This document shows, piece after piece, positions 40,541-49,465 of a DNA stretch of 64,000 nt. Each line of letters begins with the position of its first letter. Position 1 is the first letter of the stretch. The notes under the pieces were generated by a model. It made no database searches and had not been told where the DNA came from. It saw only the letters and a program-made list of their open reading frames with translations. The position numbers and the translations under genes are program-made. The stretch comes from Mycobacteriales bacterium (GTDB lineage Bacteria; Actinomycetota; Actinomycetes; BP-191). The DNA lies in assembly GCA_035714365.1 (NCBI GenBank), contig DASTMB010000023.1:62001-126000 (forward strand), written 5' to 3'.

Positions 40541-43480
40541 TCAGCGCCCGACGGTGTTGCTCGCCCACACCGCCCGGCCGGACGAGCTGTAGAGCACGAG
40601 GTTCCCGTCACTCTGCATCACCAGGCGGTTGGCACCGGACCCGACGGTGTTCGTCGCCCAGACCGCGCCGGTCGCCGAGTAGACCACCAGGTTCCCGTCG
40701 TCCTGCACGATCGCGAACCGGCCGCTGCGGCCGGTGGCCCAGACCGCCGTGCCCCACCGGTTGTAGATCACGAGGTTGCCGTCGCCCTGCATGCAGAGGC
40801 GGTACCGGCCGTCCGCGGACTGGAGCCACTGGCCGCGATCGAGCTTCTGGCCGGTCGTGAGGCTGTCGCCGCACACCGCCCACTCGCCCTCCGGCGTGCG
40901 GTTGACGTAGTCGCGCCAGCGGACGGTGTCCGCCGGGATGCCGCGCGCCTTGAGGCAGTAGTACCCGCCGGGCGACGGGATCCAGTGCCGCCGGCCGTCG
41001 GTGTCGACGTAGTGGCTGTCACCGTCGGGGTGGCTGATGATGCGTCCCTTCAGCGTCTCGACGTCATAGCAGTAGTCCCACTCGCTGCCGCGGAACTGGT
41101 TCACGTACTCGCGCCACGCGGTGTCGAGGACGCCGACTCCCTGGCGGACGCGGCAGGCATACGTGGCGCCGTCCGGCACCCACGTCTTCGTGTCGTCGGG
41201 GTGCACGAAGTAGCTGTCGCCGTCGCTGTGCCGCAGGACGTGCCCGCGGAACACCACCGGGTCGAAGCACCAGTCCCAGCCGGTGTCGGGGAACGCCGTC
41301 ACGTACTCGCGCCACCGCGTCTCGACCAGCTGCTTCCCCTGCCGCATGCGGCACTGCCACGTCGGCGAGTCGGGGACCCAGGTACGGGTGTCGTCCGGAT
41401 GGATGTAGTGGACGTCACCGTCCGCGTGCCGCAGCACCTTGCCACGCAGGTTCGCCTTGTTGAGGCAGTAGTGCCAGCCGACCTCGTCAACGGTGCCGAC
41501 GAAGCCGTCGGGAACGTCACGGACCACTACGCCCCGCCCGCGCTCGCAGTCCCAGGTGGGGCTGTCGGGGATCCACTCGCGGCGGCCTTCGTTGTTGACG
41601 AAGTGGGCGTCGCCGCCGGGCGCGCGGACGATGCAGCTCGCGTCGGGCACCGGTGCCGCCGCGGCGATCTCGGTGACCTGGTACCGGGTCACCGGCACCA
41701 CCCGCCGGCCTTCGGCGCGCGCGCAGACGTAGCTGCGTGCCGACGGGATCCACCGCCGTACGGCGGGTGGACCGGCCTGGTACACGTAGCTGTCGCCGTC
41801 GGGGTGCCGGATGATGTCGCCGTCACTGGCGGTGAAGCACGCGGCGTGCTCCGTCTCCGGGATCGCCTTCACCTTCTCCCACGAGACGCCGTCGAGGGTG
41901 TTGGCCCACCCGCCGAGGCAGGCGAAGACGCCGCCGTCGGGGATCCAGTGCCGGTAGTTGGTGCGGTCGACGTAGTACGCCGTCCCGTCCGGGAGCCGCA
42001 CGATGTGTCCCGGCCACGACGGTGAGGCGACCGGGTCGCTGTCGTTGGGGCCGCGGAACGTGAACATCGAATGTGCCGGGACCACGAACCGGTGCTCGGG
42101 GCCGCCCCACGCGCGGACGCTGATCACCTGCTGCTGGTCCGAGGCGTTCTGCCCGACGACGCCGATCGTGCCGTCCTTCAGGAACGCCGCCACGTCACCG
42201 ACGTCCGACGTGCTGCCGATCACGGTCGAGCCGGGCGAGGCGGCCTGCGCCAGGTGGGCCAGCACGTAGTACTCGGGCCCAGGGTGCCAGGTGCCGTCCC
42301 GGTCGACCGTGACGACGCCGTTGCAGGTCTGGCAGGGTCCGTTCTCGACGGGTCCCGGCAGGTGGTGGCCGTGGTCCTGGTCGAGCGCGAGGTTCCACAT
42401 GAACAGCCCGGTCGACCGGTAGCGCACGGGCTCCAGCACCAGGTGGTTCAGCTGCCACGAGAAGTCCCAGTCCGGCTCCCCGTGGCCGCCGCACTCGGAG
42501 ACGATCGTGTCCTTCCCGATGCCGTCGGTGGCAGGCGAGAAGGCGGGGCCGTAGCAGTGGAACGCGACCCGGTCGAACGCTGTCGGCGCGGCGGCGATCA
42601 GCTTCGCGGCGTGGCCGTAGTGCTCCCAGTTGTGCTCCAGGCCCCAGAGCTCGACGTGGGCGTTCCGTAGGGTCGGCTGGACCCGTTGCGCGAGACGCAC
42701 CATCTGCTGGTCCGACATCGTCATCGTCGGGTAGGTGTCTCGCGAGAGGAACGGCTCGTTGCCCAGCGACACCGCCCACAGCGGGACACCGCGCGCCCGC
42801 AGCAGCCGGACCTCGTCGAGGAGGAGGTTCGCGAGGCTGACCTCGCCGTCGTCGAGTCGCCAGTCCAACACGTTCGCGTCGCTGGCGAGCGCGCCGCCGC
42901 GCATCGTCCGGGACGTCTTCAGCCAGGGCGGCGCGGACCACGCCACCGCCGCGACCCGCAGGTCGGGCCGGAGCGCCTGGATCTGCTTGAGCACCGCGAG
43001 CTGTGCCTCCGCCTGCGCCGGGGGTGCGGTCGCCGCGTCGCGGCGCGGCTTCCACGACCAGTCGTCGTTGCGCGGGTCGCCGTCCGGTTCGCGCACGTCG
43101 ACGGTGCGGGAGAAGTCGGTGGCGGACAGGGGGAGCCGGACCAGGTTGAGCCCCGCGCCGGCAGGGCCGAACAACGACGCGAGCAGGCCCGGCTTCGCCC
43201 GGGTGATGTTCTCCACCGAGCTGTCGGTCAGCGCCGCGCCGACACCGGCCCAGCGCTGGCGCGGCTGCGTCGGGTAGACGACGACGGTGCGGTTCGTGGA
43301 CTGACTTCCAGCGGGTTCGGCTGGTTGCAGCGGTGCCGTCAGCCCCGTCGCCCTGCTCGCCGTCGTGGTCCAGCCGGTCCAGCCGGTGCCGGCATGCGCC
43401 GGACCGGGCACCGCGACGAGGAGCGACGTGAGCAGCGCGAGCGGCAGAAATCGCGCAGGTGGGACGTGACGGCCATCCAT
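40541..43480 (-). CDS. secreted GH30-like glycosidase with tandem repeats and bulb-lectin domain
   Basis: A 979-residue exported enzyme. Signal peptide 1 to about 29 (ending GPAHA). The GH30-like barrel follows: WAGVGAALTDSS, acid/base Glu242 in SLGNEPFLS and nucleophile Glu329 in IVSECGGHG. Then a beta-side domain to about residue 480. Next come about six to seven repeats of a 50-65-residue unit built around a HPDGDSYYV-like strand, a RHWIPDG-like turn and a following Cys. The end (about 865-979) is a B-lectin domain with three QxDxNLVxY motifs (QGDGNLVIY, QDDGNLVVY, QSDGNLVLY), which bind mannose. GH30 enzymes cut beta-linked glucosyl- or xylosyl-type glycans. ATG at 43480 has a gggggag site. 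Confidence 0.85.
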   Translation of the reverse strand: MDGRHVPPARFLPLALLTSLLVAVPGPAHAGTGWTGWTTTASRATGLTAPLQPAEPAGSQSTNRTVVVYPTQPRQRWAGVGAALTDSSVENITRAKPGLLASLFGPAGAGLNLVRLPLSATDFSRTVDVREPDGDPRNDDWSWKPRRDAATAPPAQAEAQLAVLKQIQALRPDLRVAAVAWSAPPWLKTSRTMRGGALASDANVLDWRLDDGEVSLANLLLDEVRLLRARGVPLWAVSLGNEPFLSRDTYPTMTMSDQQMVRLAQRVQPTLRNAHVELWGLEHNWEHYGHAAKLIAAAPTAFDRVAFHCYGPAFSPATDGIGKDTIVSECGGHGEPDWDFSWQLNHLVLEPVRYRSTGLFMWNLALDQDHGHHLPGPVENGPCQTCNGVVTVDRDGTWHPGPEYYVLAHLAQAASPGSTVIGSTSDVGDVAAFLKDGTIGVVGQNASDQQQVISVRAWGGPEHRFVVPAHSMFTFRGPNDSDPVASPSWPGHIVRLPDGTAYYVDRTNYRHWIPDGGVFACLGGWANTLDGVSWEKVKAIPETEHAACFTASDGDIIRHPDGDSYVYQAGPPAVRRWIPSARSYVCARAEGRRVVPVTRYQVTEIAAAAPVPDASCIVRAPGGDAHFVNNEGRREWIPDSPTWDCERGRGVVVRDVPDGFVGTVDEVGWHYCLNKANLRGKVLRHADGDVHYIHPDDTRTWVPDSPTWQCRMRQGKQLVETRWREYVTAFPDTGWDWCFDPVVFRGHVLRHSDGDSYFVHPDDTKTWVPDGATYACRVRQGVGVLDTAWREYVNQFRGSEWDYCYDVETLKGRIISHPDGDSHYVDTDGRRHWIPSPGGYYCLKARGIPADTVRWRDYVNRTPEGEWAVCGDSLTTGQKLDRGQWLQSADGRYRLCMQGDGNLVIYNRWGTAVWATGRSGRFAIVQDDGNLVVYSATGAVWATNTVGSGANRLVMQSDGNLVLYSSSGRAVWASNTVGR
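40880..42010 (-). repeat. tandem PDGDxxYV...RxWIP repeats in the GH30 protein
   Basis: Each unit has a strand like HPDGDSYYV, then TRTWVPD or RRHWIPS about 8 residues on, and one Cys near LKARG/RMRQG. Units read, in protein order, from RLPDGTAYYVD, RHPDGDSYVY, RAPGGDAHFV, RHADGDVHYI, RHSDGDSYFV to SHPDGDSHYV. They look like duplications of one small beta domain, possibly a carbohydrate or wall anchor. Confidence 0.75.
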
Positions 43481-43578
43481 GGGCACTCCCCCGTGAGAGG
43501 GGTCGAGCGTTTCGGGTGGCGGCCGGGGGCGCAACGGCCCGTTCGGGCCATCTCGGGTCGCGCGGAAGCGGGCGGTGA

Positions 43579-44568
43579 CTACCCGACGGAGCCGAGCACC
43601 CGCTCGCCGGTGTCGAGGCCGAGGCGGATCTCCTCCTGGCGCCGGAACGCCTCGATCGTGTGCCGGAGCCCGTCGGTGATCGACACGACCGGCTCCCAGC
43701 CGAGCGCCTCGCGGGCGAGCGTGATGTCCGGGCGGCGGACGCTCGGGTCGTCCACGGGGCGTTCCGTGTAGGTGAGCGTCGAGGGCGAGCCGGTCAGCGT
43801 GACGATCAGCTCGGCGAGCGCCTGGACGGTGAGCTCCTCGGGGCGGCCGAGGTTGACCGGTCCGGCGAGGTCCGAGGCGAGCGCGCGGACGATGCCGTCG
43901 ATGAGGTCGTCGACGTAGCAGACCGACCGCGTCTGCGAGCCGTCGCCGGCGATCGTCAGCGGCTCGCCGGCGAGCGCCTGCGTGATGAACGTCGGGATCG
44001 CGCGGCCGTCGTCGCGGCGCATCCGCGGGCCGAACGTGTTGAAGATGCGGACGATCGTCGTCGGGACGCCGTGGGTGCGGCGGTAGGCCATCGTCAGCGC
44101 CTCGGCGAACCGCTTCGCCTCGTCGTACACGCCGCGCGGGCCGACCGGGTTGACGTGCCCCCAGTACGTCTCCTTCTGCGGGTGCTCCTTCGGGTCGCCG
44201 TACGCCTCGGAGGTCGACGCGAGCACGAACCGCGCGCCCTTCTCGCGGGCCAGCCCGAGCGCGTGCAACGTGCCGATCGAGCCGACCTTCAACGTCTCGA
44301 TGGGGAGCTGGAGGTAGTCGATCGGCGAGGCGGGCGACGCGAAGTGCAGCACCGCGTCGACGTCGCCGGGCACGTGCACGAAGTCGGTGACGTCGCAGCG
44401 GACCAGCCGGAACGCCGCGTCGCCGGCGAGGTGCGCGACGTTGCTCGCGCGGCCGGTGAGGAGGTTGTCGAGGCAGACGACGGACCAGCCGTCCCGCAGC
44501 AGCCGCTCGCACAGGTGCGACCCGAGGAAACCGGCACCGCCGGTCACCACGGCACGGGGCTTGGTCAC
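43579..44568 (-). CDS. UDP-glucuronate decarboxylase-like SDR
   Basis: A 329-residue [14 protein letters not shown] binds [13 protein letters not shown] and [11 protein letters not shown] provide the catalytic Ser, Tyr and Lys; [19 protein letters not shown] is the substrate segment typical of UDP-xylose synthase, which converts UDP-glucuronate to UDP-xylose. It lacks membrane anchors and is cytosolic. GTG at 44568 follows a strong ggaggagg. A promoter of CGAACCTT-N15-GTCGGGC form faces it from the bidirectional element at 44654-44723, so it appears to share control with the GT39-like gene. Confidence 0.85.
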   Translation of the reverse strand: MTKPRAVVTGGAGFLGSHLCERLLRDGWSVVCLDNLLTGRASNVAHLAGDAAFRLVRCDVTDFVHVPGDVDAVLHFASPASPIDYLQLPIETLKVGSIGTLHALGLAREKGARFVLASTSEAYGDPKEHPQKETYWGHVNPVGPRGVYDEAKRFAEALTMAYRRTHGVPTTIVRIFNTFGPRMRRDDGRAIPTFITQALAGEPLTIAGDGSQTRSVCYVDDLIDGIVRALASDLAGPVNLGRPEELTVQALAELIVTLTGSPSTLTYTERPVDDPSVRRPDITLAREALGWEPVVSITDGLRHTIEAFRRQEEIRLGLDTGERVLGSVG

Positions 44569-44653
44569 ACTGCCTCCTCCTGGACACGCGCGGACGGACC
44601 CGTCCCCGGGGTCCGTGGTAGCGACCTATCCCCGGTGCCCGGAACGAAACGGT

Positions 44654-44723
44654 GCCCGACGTCCGGGCGGCGCGAAAGGTTCGCTCCGGCGGACGAACCT
44701 TCCCCTGTTCGCCGCGGTCCTTG
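44654..44723. promoter_or_regulatory. bidirectional ECF-type promoter between UXS and GT39-like genes
   Basis: Rightward: CGAACCTT (44694-44701), 15 bases, GTCCTTG (44717-44723), serving the gene at 44750. Leftward on the minus strand: CGAACCTT (44683-44676), 15 bases, GTCGGGC (44660-44654), serving the gene ending at 44568. The two -35 boxes form an inverted repeat, AAGGTTCG-N10-CGAACCTT. Confidence 0.65.
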
Positions 44724-44749
44724 CTGCCACCTTCCCGGGAGGTGGCGCG

Positions 44750-46195
44750 ATGGCGGGACGGGCGCGGCGGGCGGCGGCGGTGGCCGCGACGCTCGTGGGG
44801 GTGGCGGCGTGCTTCGCCCGCCTGCGGGTGGAGACCTGGTACGTCGACGAGGTGGCGTACGTCCGGGCGGGGGCGGCGTACGCGCGCGGCGACTTCGCGC
44901 CCAACGGCGAGCACCCGCCGTTGGCGAAGCTGCTGTTCGGGCTGGGCGAGCGGGCGTTCGGCGGGCCGTACGGCGCGCGGGTGGTCGCGGCGCTCTGCGG
45001 CGCCCTGCTGGTCGTGACGGTGGCGGCGTTCGCGGAACGCTCGTACCGCGGCGGCGCGGTGGCGGTCGTGGCGTGGCTGGCGATCCCGCGGTCGGCGCGG
45101 CTCGCGGGGGCGACGCTGATCGCCGGGCCGCTGGAGCGGCACGCGATGCTCGACGTCGTCGCGACGGCGCTGGCGACGCTCGGCCTCGCCGCCGGGTGGC
45201 GCTGGGCGCGCGGCGGGCGGTGGCGGGACGCGGTGCTGGCGGGGGCCTGCGCCGGGCTCGCGGCGGCCGCGAAGCTGCCCGGCGGGCTGTACCTGCCGGG
45301 CGTGCTGCTGGTCGCCGTCGCGACCCGGGGCGAGGTACGGCGCCGCGCCGCGCAGGCGGGCGCGGCCGGCGCGGCGGCGGTGGCGGCGTGGGCGGCGGCG
45401 TTCCTGCCGATGGGCGGGGGCGCGCCGGCGGCGATGCGTGAGGTGTTCGCGCGCCAGCTCGGGCACGCGACGGACGGGCACCCGATGGTCTACGCGGGGC
45501 GGGTGCTGCCGCGGGCGCCGTGGTGGGGGCAGGCGTGGATCGAGTGGGACCACGACGGGCCGCTGCTCGTGGCGGTGCTCGCGGCCGCCGCGGTGGCGGC
45601 GTTCGCGTGGGGCGACCGGCGGCTGGCGGCGCTGCTCGCGCTGGCGTTCGCCGGGCCGTTCGTGGCCCTGTCGGCGTCGCCGGTGGCGCTGCCGCACTAC
45701 CGGTACGTCTGGCTGCCGCCGCTCGCGCTGCTCGCCGGCCTCGGCGTCGTGTCCGCCGCCCGCGCGCGGCCCGCGCCGCGCACGGTCGCGCTGGCGGCGT
45801 GCGGCGTCCTCGCCGCCGGCGCGGTCGCGAACACCGGCAACGCGCTGCGGCTGCGGACCGGCGACTACCGCGCGGCGTCGGCGTACGTGGGGGCGGACCG
45901 GCGGGTGTACCTCGACGGGTACCTCGGCACGGCGCGGGCGGAGCTGGCCGGCGCGCGGTACGTGCCGCTGCGGCGGTTCCTTGCAGGCGCCGCCGTCGAC
46001 GCGGTGGTGCTGGACCGGGCGACGACGTCGCGGCACGACATGCGCGCGGTGCGCGCCGAGCTGCGGCGGCGGCGTTGGGGCTGCCACGTCACGGTCGACC
46101 GCCTCGACGTCTGGCTGGCGCCGGGGCGGTGCGTCAGCGCAGCGTCAGCGTCAGCGACGCCGGCGGGACGGCGACCGAGCTGGCCAGCGACCTGA
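44750..46195 (+). CDS. GT39-like membrane glycosyltransferase
   Basis: A 481-residue polytopic membrane protein with about ten helices. The first outside loop holds the acidic pair YVDEVAYV followed by GEHPPLAKLLFGLGE, the DE...HPP signature of the GT39/PMT-like GT-C superfamily, which transfer sugars from polyprenyl-phosphate on the outer face. The C-terminal segment is soluble. Acceptor is unknown; protein O-mannosylation or lipid glycosylation are both possible. It starts at ATG 44750 with a gggaggtgg site and lies behind an ECF-type promoter. The last 62 bases overlap the convergent sigma-partner gene. Confidence 0.8.
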   Translation: MAGRARRAAAVAATLVGVAACFARLRVETWYVDEVAYVRAGAAYARGDFAPNGEHPPLAKLLFGLGERAFGGPYGARVVAALCGALLVVTVAAFAERSYRGGAVAVVAWLAIPRSARLAGATLIAGPLERHAMLDVVATALATLGLAAGWRWARGGRWRDAVLAGACAGLAAAAKLPGGLYLPGVLLVAVATRGEVRRRAAQAGAAGAAAVAAWAAAFLPMGGGAPAAMREVFARQLGHATDGHPMVYAGRVLPRAPWWGQAWIEWDHDGPLLVAVLAAAAVAAFAWGDRRLAALLALAFAGPFVALSASPVALPHYRYVWLPPLALLAGLGVVSAARARPAPRTVALAACGVLAAGAVANTGNALRLRTGDYRAASAYVGADRRVYLDGYLGTARAELAGARYVPLRRFLAGAAVDAVVLDRATTSRHDMRAVRAELRRRRWGCHVTVDRLDVWLAPGRCVSAASASATPAGRRPSWPAT

Positions 46196-46964
46196 ACTCC
46201 ACGCGGTACGTGCCGTTCGGGATCGCGGTGCCGTCGTTGGCGCGGGTGAACCAGTGGACGGCCCAGGTGAAGCACTTCGTCGTCTGCTGCGTCGACAGCG
46301 TGTGCGGCTGCGCCGGCGGCCGGTGCTCCCGCACCCACGACCAGAGGACGCGGCCCTTGGTGTCCTTGACGCGCACCTCCATCTCGGCGGCGCTGTCGTA
46401 GGAGAGCGAGTCGCCGATGACGCTGGACGAGCAGAGCGTGGTCTGCAGCTTCCAGTCGTGGCGCGGCGACTCCTTCGGCGTCAGCGCCCGCAGGCACCAC
46501 GAGCCGCTCGTCGGCATGCACTCCCAGGACAGGCCGGACGCGGGGGTGCGCGAGAACTCCCCGGACTGCGGCGGCACGGGCCGCGGCACCGCGGTCGGCC
46601 GGGCGGTCGGCGCGACGCCCGGCAGCGCGACCGTCGCCGGGCCGCTCACCCGCACGCCGGCGGGCCCGGCGCCGGTGCCCGCGCCCGCGCCGGTGCCCGT
46701 GCCGGTGCCGGTGCCGAACGGCGCCGGGCTGGTGGCCGCGGGGGACGGCGACGCGGTCGCGGCCCGCGGCGGGCGAGGAGGGGTGTCGGCGGGCTGCAGC
46801 CGGCTGACACCCCCCGCCTGGTGGGAGGCGGCGAGGCCGCCGGACACGGCCATGACGAGCGCGGCGCAGGACGTGGCCGCGCCGAGGGTGCGCACGCGCA
46901 CGCGGTTGGCCCGCGCCATGGCGAGCCGGAAGCCGGCGTCGGTCCCGTAGGCCAGGTCGGTCAC
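46134..46964 (-). CDS. single-pass membrane protein coupled to the ECF sigma gene (putative anti-sigma/sensor)
   Basis: A 276-residue protein with a short cytosolic start (about 25 residues), one helix (TLGAATSCAALVMAVSGGLAA), a Pro/Thr/Gly-rich linker (GTGTGTGTGAGAGTGAGP) and an external beta domain containing three Cys residues, ending with NGTYRVEFRSL and TLTLR as in BsuPI-like immunoglobulin folds. Its GTG overlaps the sigma stop (GTGA), the place of an anti-sigma factor, but the cytosolic part is too short for a canonical zinc anti-sigma domain. It may sense the envelope or anchor the sigma factor. The end overlaps the GT39-like gene by 62 bases. Confidence 0.65.
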   Translation of the reverse strand: MTDLAYGTDAGFRLAMARANRVRVRTLGAATSCAALVMAVSGGLAASHQAGGVSRLQPADTPPRPPRAATASPSPAATSPAPFGTGTGTGTGAGAGTGAGPAGVRVSGPATVALPGVAPTARPTAVPRPVPPQSGEFSRTPASGLSWECMPTSGSWCLRALTPKESPRHDWKLQTTLCSSSVIGDSLSYDSAAEMEVRVKDTKGRVLWSWVREHRPPAQPHTLSTQQTTKCFTWAVHWFTRANDGTAIPNGTYRVEFRSLASSVAVPPASLTLTLR

Positions 46965-47509
46965 CGCTGCTCCTCGTCGTCCCGCAGGTACTGCTCGATC
47001 AGCGTCCGCGCCTCGTGCAGCTGGCGTTTCACCGTGCCGAGCGGCCGGCCCAGGGTGGCGGCGACGCTCTCGACCGGCAGGTCGGCGTAGTAGTGCAGCA
47101 GCACCGGCTCGCGCAGCCGGGCGGGGAGACGTTCGACGCCCTCCACGACGGCCGCCTCCCGCGACGACGGCTCGCGCGGCGGCGCGGGACGCAGCCACCG
47201 CAGCGCGCGGCGTTCGCGGTCGCGGCGGCGCCAGTGGTCGCGCACCAGGTTGGTGAGGATGAGGAACACGTAGGCGCCCGGGTCGTCCACGCGGCGCCAG
47301 CGCGCGAACAGCCGCGTGAACGCGTCCTGCGTCAGCTCGTTGGCGAGGTCGCGGTCGTCCACGAGGCGGGCGGCGTAGCGGGTGAGGTTCGGGAACTCCC
47401 GCAGGTACAGGTCGTGGAACTCGCGGACCGTCGAGGCGGCCATGCCGACGACGCGCGGCTCGTCGCGCGCATCGCCCGCCGGTCGCCCCGGGAACGCCTC
47501 CGCGGTCAA
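46961..47509 (-). CDS. SigE-like ECF sigma-70 family factor
   Basis: A 160- to 182-residue ECF sigma factor. Region 2 is seen as LTRYAARLVDDRDLANELTQDAFTRLFARWRRV plus NLVRDHWRRRDRE, and region 4 as LREPVLLHYYADLPVESVAATLGRPLGTVKRQLHEAR. No region 3 is present. TTG at 47509 is preferred: it has a ggggagagg site and lies 30 bases after a matching promoter -10; ATG at 47443 is the shorter choice with no visible ribosome site. It is coupled to a membrane protein downstream and is faced by its own promoter copy, so autoregulation is likely. Confidence 0.85.
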   Translation of the reverse strand: MTAEAFPGRPAGDARDEPRVVGMAASTVREFHDLYLREFPNLTRYAARLVDDRDLANELTQDAFTRLFARWRRVDDPGAYVFLILTNLVRDHWRRRDRERRALRWLRPAPPREPSSREAAVVEGVERLPARLREPVLLHYYADLPVESVAATLGRPLGTVKRQLHEARTLIEQYLRDDEEQR

Positions 47510-47538
47510 CGGCCTCTCCCCTCGCGCCCCCGCGGAAC

Positions 47539-47609
47539 TACCGACTCCGTCGCGGGCCGAAAGGTTCGGTCGGGTTCGGCGAACCTTCGCGCCGGTGCCG
47601 GCGTCCTTG
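47539..47609. promoter_or_regulatory. bidirectional ECF-type promoter between sigma factor and secreted protein
   Basis: Rightward: CGAACCTT (47580-47587), 15 bases, GTCCTTG (47603-47609), for the gene at 47655. Leftward on the minus strand: CGAACCTT (47568-47561), 15 bases, GTCGGTA (47545-47539), for the sigma gene. The -35 boxes form AAGGTTCG-N11-CGAACCTT. The layout copies the element at 44654-44723. Confidence 0.7.
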
Positions 47610-47654
47610 TCGCACGCCCCGCCACCCCCAGCGGGCGGGGCGCCGGAGGGGACC

Positions 47655-49079
47655 ATGCGGTACGCGGTGTTGCGGCGCCTGGCCGGCGCCTGCGCGGTGG
47701 CGGCCGTCGCCACCGTCCTGCCCGTAGCGTCAGCGGCGCCCGCGCCGGTCGCGGCGCTCGCGCTGGCGCCGTTGCCGGCGCTGCCGGCGGTGCGCGGCGA
47801 CGCGAACGGCGGCCTGGTCGCCGCCGCGCTGGCGTCGTCGGACCGGTACTTCCTCGGCACCTGGTGGGCCGAACGCATGTCGTGGCTGGAGCCGTGGGCG
47901 TCGTCGGCGCAGCGCATCGCGGCGACGGGCACGCTCGACTCGGAGCAGGTGCGCCGCTACTCGTCGGTCGCGCTCGCCGTGGCCGCGCCGCTGGCGACCG
48001 GCGGGTACGACGCCGGCACCACGGGCGTGCCCGCCGCGACCGCGACCGAACGCGTCGTCGCGCTGGTGCGGCTGATGGTCCGTACCCACCGCGCCAACGT
48101 CGGCACGGACGCCGGGTGGGGCGGGTCGTGGCAGTCGGCGCTGTGGGCGTCGCAGGCGGCGCTCGCCGGCTGGCTCACCGGCGACGCGCTCGCCGACGCG
48201 GACCGGCTGCTGCTCGCGCGGATGCTGGAGTACGAGGCGGACGCGGTGCGCGCGCGGCCGATGCACTACCTGCGCGACCGGTCCGGCAAGGTCCTCACGC
48301 CCGGCAACAGCGGCGGCGAGGAGCTGGCCTGGGACGCGCTCGGCGAGCTCACCGCCGTCGAGCTGCTGCCGTACCACGACCGCCGCGCCGCCTGGGCCGA
48401 GGACGCGTACCGGCGGTTCGTCGCGTCGTACGCGCGACCGGCCGACGTGCGGTCCACCGCCGTCGTCAACGGCCGGGCGTTCGGCGCCTGGCTCGGCGGC
48501 AGCAACGCCGAGCCGAACGGCTTCGTCGTCAACCACGGCCGGCTCAACCCGGACTACACCGTCAGCGTGTCGTTGCACGGCGCCGTCGTCCCGGCGCTCG
48601 CCGGCGACGGCGTCCCGCAGGCGCTGCTCGTCAACCAGGACGTGCTCTACCGGGCGCTCGCGTCGACGCCGTTCGCGGCACCGCCCGCGAAGGCACCCGG
48701 CGGCACCGTCTACGTCCCCGGTAACCCGACGCTCTACTACCCGAGCGGGCCGGACTGGGGCAGCGCGCGGCACGCCGTGTACGCGACGGAGGACGTCGAG
48801 GCGGCGGCGTTCGGGCTGGACCGCGGGCTGCGCGTGCCCGCGGCGGCGTGGGCGCGGCTGCGGCTCGGCGCGGTGCGCGCGCAGCAGGCGAGGTTCCGTA
48901 CCGGGCAGGTGTACGGGCCCGTGAGCGAGGACCGCTACTTCGCGCGCGAGGAGTGGGCCGGCGTGCTGCTCGCCTACGCGCACCTCACCCAGCGGCTGCA
49001 CGCGCTCGGCCGGCTCCGCGTCGACCGGCGCCCGCCGGCCGACGCGAAGCGGCCGCTCGCGCCTCAGAGCCCCTTGTAG
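47655..49079 (+). CDS. secreted protein of unknown function
   Basis: A 474-residue exported protein. Signal peptide: RYAVLRRLAGACAVAAVATVLPVASA. The mature chain is mostly helical with many Trp and Tyr (YFLGTWWAERMSWLEPW, WGGSWQSALWASQAALAGWL) and Asn/Gly turns (LTPGNSGGEELAWD). This resembles (alpha/alpha) toroid proteins such as polysaccharide lyases, but I cannot name a family or active site. It is controlled by an ECF-type promoter facing away from the sigma gene. ATG at 47655 has ggagggg upstream. Its end overlaps the convergent rtcB end by 16 bases. Confidence 0.7.
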   Translation: MRYAVLRRLAGACAVAAVATVLPVASAAPAPVAALALAPLPALPAVRGDANGGLVAAALASSDRYFLGTWWAERMSWLEPWASSAQRIAATGTLDSEQVRRYSSVALAVAAPLATGGYDAGTTGVPAATATERVVALVRLMVRTHRANVGTDAGWGGSWQSALWASQAALAGWLTGDALADADRLLLARMLEYEADAVRARPMHYLRDRSGKVLTPGNSGGEELAWDALGELTAVELLPYHDRRAAWAEDAYRRFVASYARPADVRSTAVVNGRAFGAWLGGSNAEPNGFVVNHGRLNPDYTVSVSLHGAVVPALAGDGVPQALLVNQDVLYRALASTPFAAPPAKAPGGTVYVPGNPTLYYPSGPDWGSARHAVYATEDVEAAAFGLDRGLRVPAAAWARLRLGAVRAQQARFRTGQVYGPVSEDRYFAREEWAGVLLAYAHLTQRLHALGRLRVDRRPPADAKRPLAPQSPL

Positions 49080-49465
49080 TTGAACACCTGCGACAGCGTG
49101 TGCTGGACGGTCACCAGGTCGGCCTGGTCGGCCATCACCCGGTCGATGTCCTTGTACGCGTCGGGGTGCTCGTCCAGGAGCTGGTGCGCGTTCTCCCGCA
49201 GCCACGCCTTGCCGGACATGGCGGCGTTGAGCGACTCGACGGTCAGGCTGCGCCGCGCCTGGCCGCGGGAGAGGCGCCGCCCGGCCCCGTGGCTGCACGA
49301 GTGGTACGACGCGGTGCTGCCGAGCCCGGTGACGACGTAGGAACGCGTCCCCATCGAGCCGGGGATGACGCCCTCGTCGCCGGCCGCCGCCTTGATCGCG
49401 CCCTTGCGCGTCACCCAGATCTCGCGGCCGTGGTGCACCTCGCGCTGGGAAAAGTTGTGGTGGCA

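Noticed and set aside
40541-46087. One continuous 1848-codon frame across the GH30, decarboxylase and GT39-like region
   Set aside because: Only the part from ATG 43480 down has a signal peptide and domains; upstream lies antisense to real genes.
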